A DNA stretch of 64,000 nucleotides, from NCBI RefSeq assembly GCF_026241755.1, contig NZ_JAPJDA010000007.1:62001-126000 (forward strand), in the 5' to 3' direction. Below the pieces are notes generated by a model. It made no database searches, was not told where the DNA came from, and worked only from the letters and a program-made list of their open reading frames with translations. The translations under genes were made by a program, and so were the position numbers. This document shows positions 36,103 through 44,645 of the stretch, one piece after another (position 1 is the first letter of the stretch; each line of letters starts with the position of its first letter). The stretch is from Salinimicrobium profundisediminis. Lineage in GTDB: Bacteria; Bacteroidota; Bacteroidia; Flavobacteriales; Flavobacteriaceae.

Positions 36103-37163
36103 TAGTTCTCAATTATTTTTACTTCAAAAAGTGTATCCCAGTCTTTTCCGGTAACGTAAAGTTTCTTGCTCCCGGGGTCATATGCAATGCCGTTGAGCAC
36201 ATCATTTACCGGGTCAAGATCGGCAGTGTTGCCCAGTTGGTCGCGTAAACCAGAGAAGTTGATCACTCCTTCTATAGCGCCATTCTTCGGATTAATTATT
36301 GCAACCCCATCTTTTTGATAGGTGTTGGCATAGATCTTTCCATCTACCCATTCCAGCTCATTGAGTTGCGTGGCAATGGTGCGATTGGTTACCGTTTGAA
36401 TATAATCTGTCTCTGGTAGGGAAGGAGAAGCGGGGTCTAAAAACCATATTTTCTCGGTACCATCACTTTTATATAGTATGCTACCGTCATTTGCAAGTCC
36501 CCAACCTTCTTTACTTTTTTCATAATTAAACTCTCCGGTCTTCTTGAAAGTCTCTACGTCATAAATAAAACCGACTCCTTCTTTCCAGGTGAGTTGATAG
36601 ATCTTACTATTAAGTATGGTAATGCCTTCAGCAAAATATTGAGAAGGAATGTTAATTTTTCTTTGAACTTCACCCGTCGTGAGATCTACCAGCCTTAGAG
36701 AAGAACTTCCATAGTGGCCGGTACTTTCATAGAGTTTATTTTCAAAGAATTCCAGTCCCTGGGTGTAAGCATCGGCCTGGTGCGGATATTTATTGATGAT
36801 CTCGTAAGTATAGGTAACAGGGGCAGCGTCATTAAAAAGGGTAATTTCCTGTTGCTTTTCAACCACTTCACCATTATTATATATACGAGCATTTAGCTGC
36901 CACTTGCCCAGTTTTTCTCCATCAAAAGTGTGGTTAAGGGATTCTCCCCCTACAGTTTTTGCTAATCTTTGTTCTCCCAGAAAGTAAATCACAGAATCTT
37001 TTTCTCCGTTTACCTGCGCCTGCAGGCTTTCGCCAAGCTTAAATTCCTTCTTGTTTTCTTCTATTTTTAAAGAATAATTATTTTCTGATTCATTGGAGTC
37101 ACTTCCGCAGGAATGCAAGATTACACCCAATGCCATCAAAAAGAGAGGATTATATACCTTCAT
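36102..37163 (-). CDS. Glutaminyl-peptide cyclotransferase-like lipoprotein
   Basis: 353 residues. The lipoprotein signal ends VILHSC with Cys19. Residues 30-115 form a small beta-domain of unknown role. Residues 120-350 match the glutamine cyclotransferase family: YPHQADAYTQGLEFFENKLYES, YFAEGITILNSKIYQLTW, LNELEWVDGKIYANTY and NDVLNGIAYD. Such enzymes form N-terminal pyroglutamate. Coupled to the thioesterase gene. Confidence 0.87.
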   Translation of the reverse strand: MKVYNPLFLMALGVILHSCGSDSNESENNYSLKIEENKKEFKLGESLQAQVNGEKDSVIYFLGEQRLAKTVGGESLNHTFDGEKLGKWQLNARIYNNGEVVEKQQEITLFNDAAPVTYTYEIINKYPHQADAYTQGLEFFENKLYESTGHYGSSSLRLVDLTTGEVQRKINIPSQYFAEGITILNSKIYQLTWKEGVGFIYDVETFKKTGEFNYEKSKEGWGLANDGSILYKSDGTEKIWFLDPASPSLPETDYIQTVTNRTIATQLNELEWVDGKIYANTYQKDGVAIINPKNGAIEGVINFSGLRDQLGNTADLDPVNDVLNGIAYDPGSKKLYVTGKDWDTLFEVKIIEN

Positions 37164-37217
37164 GTTTCACAGTAATTTTTATGGAAGCTAATTTAAAGAA
37201 TTCAGCTTAAAAATTAC

Positions 37218-37247
37218 TTGCAAAAAACATGAAAGGTTGTATATTTG
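37218..37247 (+). promoter_or_regulatory. SRP RNA promoter
   Basis: TTG (37218-37220), 19-bp spacer, then TATATTTG (37240-37247). The predicted transcription start, about 5 bp later, coincides with the first base of the SRP RNA stem at 37252. Confidence 0.7.
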
Positions 37248-37251
37248 CCCC

Positions 37252-37345
37252 GGCAAGTCCCACACAACCAGCTCCTGCTGAATCCCCCAGGGCGGGAACG
37301 CAGCAAGGGTAAGCGGTCGTAGCGGTGTGATGTGGGTAGCTTGCC
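37252..37345 (+). ncRNA. ffs: Signal recognition particle RNA, small bacterial (4.5S-like) type
   Basis: About 94 nt that fold into one long hairpin. Terminal stem GGCAAG/CTTGCC, then CCCACAC pairing with GTGTGATGTGGG. The apical domain contains CCCAGGGCGGGAACGCAGCA, the conserved Ffh-binding loop of SRP RNA. A promoter ends 5 bp upstream and a T-run (TTTTTT) follows at 37347. It directs Ffh and nascent membrane proteins to FtsY. Confidence 0.9.
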
Positions 37346-37388
37346 ATTTTTTGTTTCCAATAGTCTCGATTTATTGCATCTTTGCAGC

Positions 37389-38201
37389 ATGACAGAAACA
37401 GCTTCAAAAGTGGTGCTCGTAACAGGAGCATCTTCAGGAATTGGAAAAGCCATTGCCAATTTTCTTCAATCAAAGAATTATATCGTTTTTGGAACCAGCC
37501 GTAATCCGTCGGGGCGGGATTCTGCCTTTCCTCTGGTCGCGCTCGATGTTACCAAACCCGAAACCATTATCGCTGCCGTGGCTGAAGTTATTGCTTCCGC
37601 AGGAAAAATTGATGTACTTATCAATAATGCCGGGGTTGGTATTACCGGCCCCATTGAAGAAACACCCGATGAGGAAATAAAAAAGGCTTTTGATACCAAT
37701 TATTTTGGGCCTATTAATGTCATTAAGGCCGTACTGCCTCAAATGCGGAAAAATAATTCGGGACTTATAATAAATGTAACTTCCATCGCCGGATATATGG
37801 GGTTGCCTTACCGCGGAATATATTCGGCTTCAAAAGGAGCGCTGGAGATCACTACCGAAGCTTTTAGAATGGAGCTGAAGGATTCAAATATCAAAATGAC
37901 CAATATAGCCCCGGGAGATTTTGCCACTAACATTGCGGCGGGAAGGTATCATGCGCCGGTAATAGCAGGATCTCCTTATGAAAAGCCTTACGGGAACACG
38001 CTTAAGATCATGAATGAGCATGTAGACCAGGGTAAAGATCCCAATATGATGGCCAAAGTGATCTACAGCATACTTCAGGAAAAAGATCCAAAAATACATT
38101 ACAAGGTAGGGGAGCCGCTGCAAAAGTTCTCTATTGCTTTAAAGCGCATACTGCCCGATAAATTGTATGAGCGCCTACTCTTAAAACATTATAAGTTGTA
38201 G
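37389..38201 (+). CDS. Short-chain dehydrogenase/reductase
   Basis: 270 residues from the ATG at 37389. A longer frame from 37332 would run into the SRP RNA and is rejected. The cofactor motif TGASSGIG is at residues 12-19, NNAG follows, and the catalytic Tyr and Lys are in YSASK. The substrate is unknown. A perfect palindrome-family element lies 14 bp after the stop. Confidence 0.9.
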   Translation: MTETASKVVLVTGASSGIGKAIANFLQSKNYIVFGTSRNPSGRDSAFPLVALDVTKPETIIAAVAEVIASAGKIDVLINNAGVGITGPIEETPDEEIKKAFDTNYFGPINVIKAVLPQMRKNNSGLIINVTSIAGYMGLPYRGIYSASKGALEITTEAFRMELKDSNIKMTNIAPGDFATNIAAGRYHAPVIAGSPYEKPYGNTLKIMNEHVDQGKDPNMMAKVIYSILQEKDPKIHYKVGEPLQKFSIALKRILPDKLYERLLLKHYKL

Positions 38202-38214
38202 TTTTGCAGAAGGT

Positions 38215-38233
38215 TGAAAAATGGCATTTTTCA
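38215..38233. repeat. Palindrome-family element, perfect 19 bp
   Basis: TGAAAAATGGCATTTTTCA. The outer bases are TG/CA rather than the TC/GA seen at 10612, so flanks differ but stay complementary. Confidence 0.9.
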
Positions 38234-38263
38234 GCAGTATTTAATCATTTATAACAACACACT

Positions 38264-38917
38264 ATGAAATTTTTTATCGACACAGCAAACCTTGACCAGA
38301 TAAGGGAAGCCCAGGACCTTGGGGTCCTTGACGGAGTGACTACTAACCCTTCTCTTATGGCTAAAGAAGGTATCACCGGGAAAGACAACATCATTGCCCA
38401 TTACAAGAAAATTTGTGAGATCACTACCGGAGATGTTAGTGCCGAAGTGATTGCGACCGATTTTGAGAATATTGTAAAAGAAGGAGAGGAACTTGCCGCT
38501 TTGCACGATCAAATTATTGTGAAAGTGCCTATGATCAAAGACGGTATTAAAGCCATCAAATACTTTAGCGATAAAGGAATAAAAACAAACTGTACTTTGG
38601 TATTTTCGGCAGGTCAGGCGCTTTTGGCAGCCAAAGCCGGGGCAACTTATGTTTCGCCTTTTATCGGGAGACTTGATGATATCTCAACAGATGGTTTGAA
38701 CCTTATCATGGAGATCCGCCAAATATATGATAACTACGGGTTTGAAACCGAAATTCTTGCAGCTTCGGTGAGGCACACCATGCACGTAATTGATTGCGCT
38801 AAAATAGGTGCCGATGTAATGACCGGGCCACTTTCGGCGATCACAGGTTTATTAAACCACCCACTTACTGATATTGGTCTTGAGAAATTCCTTGCCGATC
38901 ATAAAAAAGGGAACTAA
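38264..38917 (+). CDS. Fructose-6-phosphate aldolase / small transaldolase
   Basis: 217 residues, the length of the small TalC/FSA subfamily. A TIM-barrel enzyme with Schiff-base Lys87 in QIIVKVPM. The opening [13 protein letters not shown] and the [13 protein letters not shown] block are diagnostic. Transaldolase versus fructose-6-phosphate aldolase activity cannot be settled from sequence alone. A palindrome core and a hairpin terminator follow the stop. Confidence 0.92.
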   Translation: MKFFIDTANLDQIREAQDLGVLDGVTTNPSLMAKEGITGKDNIIAHYKKICEITTGDVSAEVIATDFENIVKEGEELAALHDQIIVKVPMIKDGIKAIKYFSDKGIKTNCTLVFSAGQALLAAKAGATYVSPFIGRLDDISTDGLNLIMEIRQIYDNYGFETEILAASVRHTMHVIDCAKIGADVMTGPLSAITGLLNHPLTDIGLEKFLADHKKGN

Positions 38918-38923
38918 GGTTCC

Positions 38924-38938
38924 AAAAATGACATTTTT
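38924..38938. repeat. Palindrome-family element
   Basis: AAAAATGACATTTTT, 7 bp after the transaldolase stop and directly before its terminator hairpin. Confidence 0.9.
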
Positions 38939-38939
38939 T

Positions 38940-38972
38940 AAAGCCTTTTTTCTTCGGAAGAAAGGCTTTTTA
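38940..38972 (+). terminator. Transaldolase gene terminator
   Basis: Arms AAAGCCTTT (38940-38948) and AAAGGCTTT (38961-38969) with CTTCGG in the loop, then Ts. Confidence 0.85.
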
Positions 38973-38983
38973 ATGGAGAGCAT

Positions 38984-39105
38984 TTTGAGGAGCCAGGATT
39001 AAAATTTGGATGAAGATAGATTGTTATTTTACGTTTTTACTACTGAAGCATCTATTAAAAAAAAATCTTTAAGCACATATTGCTGAAGGATTTTGAGAGA
39101 ATACT
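38984..39105 (-). pseudogene. Decayed copy of the 3' end of the adjacent thioredoxin-fold lipoprotein gene
   Basis: Read on the minus strand this stretch gives QQYVLKDFFLIDASVVKT, then stops and NNNLSSSKF, which aligns with FQYFLTKMLFVNDASVVEVGDVYLSSPEF at the C-terminus of the gene at 39173. The DNA shares blocks such as TACTACTGAAGCAT. In-frame stops show it is not functional. It looks like the remnant of a tandem paralog. Confidence 0.55.
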
Positions 39106-39129
39106 AACGGGTTGGGAAAATTCAGGTTC

Positions 39130-39146
39130 CAAAAATGGCATTTTTG
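39130..39146. repeat. Palindrome-family element, perfect 17 bp
   Basis: CAAAAATGGCATTTTTG, 27 bp downstream of the stop of the minus-strand lipoprotein gene. The left flank GGTTC also precedes the copy at 38924. Confidence 0.9.
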
Positions 39147-39172
39147 ACAACTTCTTCTTCGGAAAAATTTTT

Positions 39173-40615
39173 TTAGTTGAGGAAGGCCAGAAGCCTAGAT
39201 TCAAATTCGGGTGAAGAGAGGTACACGTCGCCCACTTCTACTACTGAAGCATCGTTCACAAATAACATTTTAGTGAGGAAATACTGAAAAGCTTCCTTGT
39301 GGATCCTGGCGGGCGCCAGCTGAAATTCGGTTGCCGGGTCGTAGCCATTTTGTCTTACAGCAACTCTCCAGGCGGGTTCTTCAGAAAGATCGAGATTGAT
39401 GCCTATAAAATCTACTTCGGGATATTTTTTTCGGTAAAGATCTATTACCTGGTGTTCATTCTGGTAACTTTCATCATAAACAGACCAAAGAAATATCACG
39501 GTGGGCCTTCTAATGATATCCTGTGTAGTGACGAGCTCCCCCTCCATATTGAGCAGGGGGACTGCTGCCAGTGAGGTGCCGGGAAGGTAGGCCAGTTGTA
39601 CCGTGGCCAGGTTTTCCAGTTTTTCAAGATTTTCATCAGGGAAGTTAAGGGCCTCAAGTTCGTCGAGAATCGAAACTATATTCTCCTTGTTTTCTGCCAT
39701 GATGATACCTCTTACGGCAATTTTTTCCAGTAGCTGTTCCCTTATCTTTGGCACCCTAATAAGTTCGCCGGCTTTGCGAAGGCGGGCTTTTACATTGGCA
39801 ACATCGGTAAGGTTGTAACAATCGGCCCCGTCTAAATTACTATCGGCACACCAGGCCAGGGAATAGTTAATAAGATAGTTCTCCAGTAGCCTTTTATAAC
39901 CGGGGCTGCACTGAATATTAACACAGTTAAAATCGATTTCTTCTCTGTAATCGTGAAAATTGGCTGGGAATTGTCGGGAGTAGTCACGATAGTATTTGTT
40001 TACGAGATAAGTGTAACGCTCCCTGAGATCATAATTCTCATAATTGATGATCTCCCTTGCCAGCTGGTTGAATTCTTCTGAAAAATTTTTCTTTTCGGAA
40101 ATTGCGGCCAGGTAATTTATTCGATCCTGCCTTATAGAATCGGCTTTTTCAAGAAAAACAGGGGGGGTGTACTTATGAAAGTTGAGCAGGAGTTGGGAGT
40201 TGTTCTCGTCTTTTAAGAACATTTCAGCCATAAAATTGTTCTTCGCATTGCCTTTTCCGCTGAAGTGGAGGGATTCATCAAAGGCTAAAGTATTGGCTCT
40301 TAGCAGCAGGCTGTCTCCCCGAGAAATATAAATATTCTGAGTTTCGGGCTTATGTTGAAGTATATACAGGCCTTCCTTTGCATTCTCGATTTTGTAGTTA
40401 AATCTATTATTTTCATCGAGCGTAACCGTATCAAGAACTTCCCCCTGGTGTTTAACGACCACATATTCTAAGGTAGGATTAATAATCTCACCTCCAATAT
40501 AAGCATATGAAGGACTGGAAGTTAAATTGTTACAGCTGGAAATAAAAAAGCTGAGGCCCAGTAAAACCAGTGCTGGTAAGGCATCATGTAAAATATGTAA
40601 ACTATTGCTTTTCAA
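39173..40615 (-). CDS. Thioredoxin-fold lipoprotein lacking the CxxC motif
   Basis: 480 residues from a TTG at 40615. A longer frame to 40645 would start inside the -7 box TACATTTG (40643-40650). From 40615 the signal peptide ends FFISSC with Cys28 as lipid site. Residues 40-130 resemble the DUF4369-like beta domain of Bacteroidetes TlpA proteins. The C-terminal 140 residues resemble a TlpA/AhpC fold (RRPTVIFLWSVYDESYQNEHQVI), but where WCxxC is expected it reads WSVYDES, so the redox site is lost. A degraded partial copy lies just downstream. Confidence 0.7.
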   Translation of the reverse strand: MKSNSLHILHDALPALVLLGLSFFISSCNNLTSSPSYAYIGGEIINPTLEYVVVKHQGEVLDTVTLDENNRFNYKIENAKEGLYILQHKPETQNIYISRGDSLLLRANTLAFDESLHFSGKGNAKNNFMAEMFLKDENNSQLLLNFHKYTPPVFLEKADSIRQDRINYLAAISEKKNFSEEFNQLAREIINYENYDLRERYTYLVNKYYRDYSRQFPANFHDYREEIDFNCVNIQCSPGYKRLLENYLINYSLAWCADSNLDGADCYNLTDVANVKARLRKAGELIRVPKIREQLLEKIAVRGIIMAENKENIVSILDELEALNFPDENLEKLENLATVQLAYLPGTSLAAVPLLNMEGELVTTQDIIRRPTVIFLWSVYDESYQNEHQVIDLYRKKYPEVDFIGINLDLSEEPAWRVAVRQNGYDPATEFQLAPARIHKEAFQYFLTKMLFVNDASVVEVGDVYLSSPEFESRLLAFLN

Positions 40616-40642
40616 AATTTTTGGGGGACAAATAGCGGATAG

Positions 40643-40650
40643 CAAATGTA
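40643..40650 (-). promoter_or_regulatory. -7 element of the thioredoxin-fold lipoprotein gene
   Basis: TACATTTG on the minus strand, 27 bp before the TTG start at 40615. Confidence 0.5.
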
Positions 40651-40734
40651 GACCCGAAGCAACAACAGCGATGTTAACTCCTCGTTAAATAGAGAATTAT
40701 AAAAGTTAATGTTTTAAGGGATAAGCTTAAATAG

Positions 40735-42390
<1,656 letters not shown>

Positions 42391-42404
42391 TATAAAAAAT
42401 AAGA

Positions 42405-42510
42405 GGCTGTCTAAAAAAGCTTTACATCTATGTGATGCTATTCTAAATTGCATCACCCTGCTTAATGAGAAGTAGGATAAATGGTGTGAATTTTTAGACA
42501 GTCTTTTTTT
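42405..42510. repeat. AGGCTGTCTAAAA-arm element, copy 1
   Basis: Terminal inverted repeats GGCTGTCTAAAAA (42405-42417) and TTTTTAGACAGTC (42491-42503), one mismatch. An inner hairpin GTGATGC/GCATCAC lies between them. It fills the junction between the ABC-F gene and a convergent small gene, whose stop codon lies in its T-run. Same design as 56163-56240. Confidence 0.8.
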
Positions 42511-42703
42511 ATGCTTCTTTGTCTTTCCAGAAGAACTTGTACAGGTCAAAACCTCCAAGAACAATAAAGCCTATGGCAATGATTATCCTGAAGGTGGTAT
42601 ACTCTGCACCTGTAAGAAAGGTGTATATGCGGTAGCCTCCATAGCCCAGGAAAGCAAGACCCACAACCAGGTTGAAATAATTTTTTCGGGGAGCAGCAGT
42701 CAT
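42509..42703 (-). CDS. Small membrane protein
   Basis: 64 residues with two hydrophobic segments (about 10-30 and 38-57: FNLVVGLAFLGYGGYRIY and FRIIIAIGFIVLGGFDLY). Not a named family. It lies 4 bp after the DUF2007 gene, same strand, so the two are co-expressed. Confidence 0.7.
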   Translation of the reverse strand: MTAAPRKNYFNLVVGLAFLGYGGYRIYTFLTGAEYTTFRIIIAIGFIVLGGFDLYKFFWKDKEA

Positions 42704-42707
42704 TTAA

Positions 42708-42950
42708 TTAATCACTATCAGGAAAGGTTTCATTAGTGATGCGCAGGGCCTTTTCATAATCCTTTGATCTGGCGAAGAGCAAAACCTGTCCGGGTAAACC
42801 ACCACCAAAGCCGGCTCTTAATCCGGAATCAAAATCATTTCGTACCCGGGTAGCGATCCCTTCTTCTTCAAGTAAGTTCTGCAGGTGTTGCACATTTACT
42901 TCACTCCCGGTATAAACTCTTTTGTATTCTTGTTGTTCTTCGTCGCTCAT
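42708..42950 (-). CDS. DUF2007-type putative signal transducing protein
   Basis: 80 residues. VYTGSEVNVQHLQNLLEEEGIATRV and the GQVLLFARSKDYEKALRI end match the DUF2007 pattern (a short alpha/beta domain). The biochemical role of the family is unknown. Operon with the small membrane protein. Confidence 0.78.
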   Translation of the reverse strand: MSDEEQQEYKRVYTGSEVNVQHLQNLLEEEGIATRVRNDFDSGLRAGFGGGLPGQVLLFARSKDYEKALRITNETFPDSD

Positions 42951-43025
42951 ATAATGTTATTTTCCTATAAATTTAAGAATAGGCAAATGACTTCAGGAGT
43001 ATTTAATTTGAGTTTAACATTTGTA

Positions 43026-43751
43026 TCAGGCATTATAGAATTTGCTGTTCCAGTTTCCCGAACTAAAATTTTTTCCGAGGCTAATTCCGTAGAAAAATAT
43101 CAGCGCAACCATAGATTTAAAACAGTACATGTAAATAATAAGGAATTGCGAAGTCTCCCTGAACTGAGAGAAGAAAAGTTCCCTGACTCCAAAAGAGAGC
43201 AAAAAGCTGGAGAGGAAACAAAAGATCAACAGGTTTTCAAGATTTTTAAGCGGCCACATCAATAGTTTTCTCAAAGGGTGCATATCGGTACCCCATTTGT
43301 GGAGAAGATAGTAGTACCCGTTGCCTAATGGCGCAAAGAGCATAGGATCATCGGCATTTTCAAGCCTGAAATATTTGGCAGGGGCAACTATTTTAAAACC
43401 TTGCAGAGAAATTCTGTGTTTCTTTTCCACTTCCTTAACTGCGCTTACCGCTTCAGCAGGTAGATCTCCTTTAAAAAATTTGGTGTCGAGAAAGCGGAGC
43501 CTAAAATCTACACAGATCTTTTTAATCTGGTTTTCATGAAAGATCTTTTCAGTTTGCAGTAAATCGAATACCAATGGGTTTGAAATTGATTCTTCGGCGC
43601 TCCCTTCAGCAATTTTACGCAGGATCTCTTCTTCTGAATTTTCCTCTCTTTTCAGGATCTTCTTTACTTCCTCCAGCACTTCCTGTTCTTTCATCTCCTT
43701 CCGGCGCAGCAGCTCCATCTCCCTCTGAAGGTTTGTTCTCTCTAGCAGCAT
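43026..43751 (-). CDS. Hypothetical membrane protein with N-terminal coiled coil
   Basis: 241 residues. Residues 1-60 are charged and helical (LLRRKEMKEQEVLEEVKKIL). A mixed domain covers 75-165. Two or three hydrophobic segments lie in 168-225 (NLLIFCFLSSFLLSFGV and YCFKSMVALIFFYGISL). I do not recognise the family. It is divergent from the DUF4136 lipoprotein gene. Confidence 0.65.
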   Translation of the reverse strand: MLLERTNLQREMELLRRKEMKEQEVLEEVKKILKREENSEEEILRKIAEGSAEESISNPLVFDLLQTEKIFHENQIKKICVDFRLRFLDTKFFKGDLPAEAVSAVKEVEKKHRISLQGFKIVAPAKYFRLENADDPMLFAPLGNGYYYLLHKWGTDMHPLRKLLMWPLKNLENLLIFCFLSSFLLSFGVRELFFSQFRETSQFLIIYMYCFKSMVALIFFYGISLGKNFSSGNWNSKFYNA

Positions 43752-43791
43752 TTTCTTTTCCGTTTAGCAGCTAAAAATAGCGAATAACAGC

Positions 43792-43827
43792 AAAACATGC
43801 AAAAAATCGCATTTTTGGCTATGTTTT
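43792..43827. repeat. Palindrome-family element with outer stem
   Basis: Outer arms AAAACAT (43792-43798) and ATGTTTT (43821-43827) enclose an imperfect core, CAAAAAATCGCATTTTTGG. It lies between two divergent genes. Confidence 0.6.
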
Positions 43828-43846
43828 AAGGAATCCTACTGTTAAA

Positions 43847-43859
43847 TTTAAGAGGTGAT
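43847..43859 (+). promoter_or_regulatory. Shared upstream motif TTTAAGAGGTGAT
   Basis: Identical 13-mer to 32506-32518. It lies 90 bp before the DUF4136 lipoprotein start. Confidence 0.3.
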
Positions 43860-43949
43860 GGTTAAATTCATTTTAAACCTGCAGTTCTATTTATCCATTA
43901 GTAATAGATGCGCTAAATTGAGGATAACGAACTTTAAAACCCTCAAAAA

Positions 43950-44537
43950 ATGAAAATTTTTAGACACTTTTTAAGCCTGAGTATCCTGGCAGGAATCCTC
44001 CTGGTTGGTTGCGGGCCCAAAGTAGATACCAACAAAAGAACGGCAAAGAGCTTAAACAGTTATGAGAGCTATGCCTTCTTACCCAACCAGGATACTATAC
44101 AAACTTCTGTTTATGACAATGCGCAGGTGAATGAAATAGTTATAGATGAAATTCGGCAGAATATGCAGGACCTAAATTACAGGCTAGATCGCAATCAACC
44201 CGATCTCCTGGTGTATTATCACCTAATGTTAGACGAAGAAATGGCGGTGAATGCAAATCCTGTTTACACCAACTACAGTTATTACCGTCCCGGATTTTAC
44301 GTAGGGCCATACTATAGAAATTATGCTTATAATAACTATTTCACCGTTCCCAGAATTGCAGGAAATAGTGTACAGCAAGTACCATATAAAGAAGGTACCA
44401 TAGTGATTGACCTTATTGACCGTCGTACCAATGAGATTGTATGGAGAGGAAAAGCCGAAGATGTTGTTTCTCCCGCCAATCTTAGTGAAGAATTAAGGAC
44501 TTACGTAAATGCCATTTTTGACAGGTTACCAAAGTAA
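43950..44537 (+). CDS. DUF4136 domain lipoprotein
   Basis: 195 residues. The lipoprotein signal ends LLVGC with Cys21. SYESYAFLPNQD, then DLLVYYHL, a Tyr/Asn-rich loop, and GTIVIDLIDRRTNEIVWRGKAED fit DUF4136, a beta-sandwich family of unknown role in cell envelopes of Bacteroidetes and Proteobacteria. A shared bidirectional terminator follows. Confidence 0.85.
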   Translation: MKIFRHFLSLSILAGILLVGCGPKVDTNKRTAKSLNSYESYAFLPNQDTIQTSVYDNAQVNEIVIDEIRQNMQDLNYRLDRNQPDLLVYYHLMLDEEMAVNANPVYTNYSYYRPGFYVGPYYRNYAYNNYFTVPRIAGNSVQQVPYKEGTIVIDLIDRRTNEIVWRGKAEDVVSPANLSEELRTYVNAIFDRLPK

Positions 44538-44590
44538 ACCTTGAGTAAACCTGAATGCTGATTGGAAACAGTATTTAAAAAATTGCAAAG

Positions 44591-44619
44591 AAAAAGGCTG
44601 TTCCCCGAACAGCCTTTTT
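44591..44619. terminator. Bidirectional terminator between DUF4136 gene and pheT
   Basis: Perfect 13-bp arms (44591-44603, AAAAAGGCTGTTC; 44607-44619) with loop CCC and T-runs on both strands. Confidence 0.93.
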
Positions 44620-44645
44620 TCTTTATCTGGGCTAAAGCCCTGCTT

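Noticed and set aside
37332-37388. Longer start for the SDR gene
   Set aside because: It overlaps the 3' end of the SRP RNA and adds residues not typical of the family.
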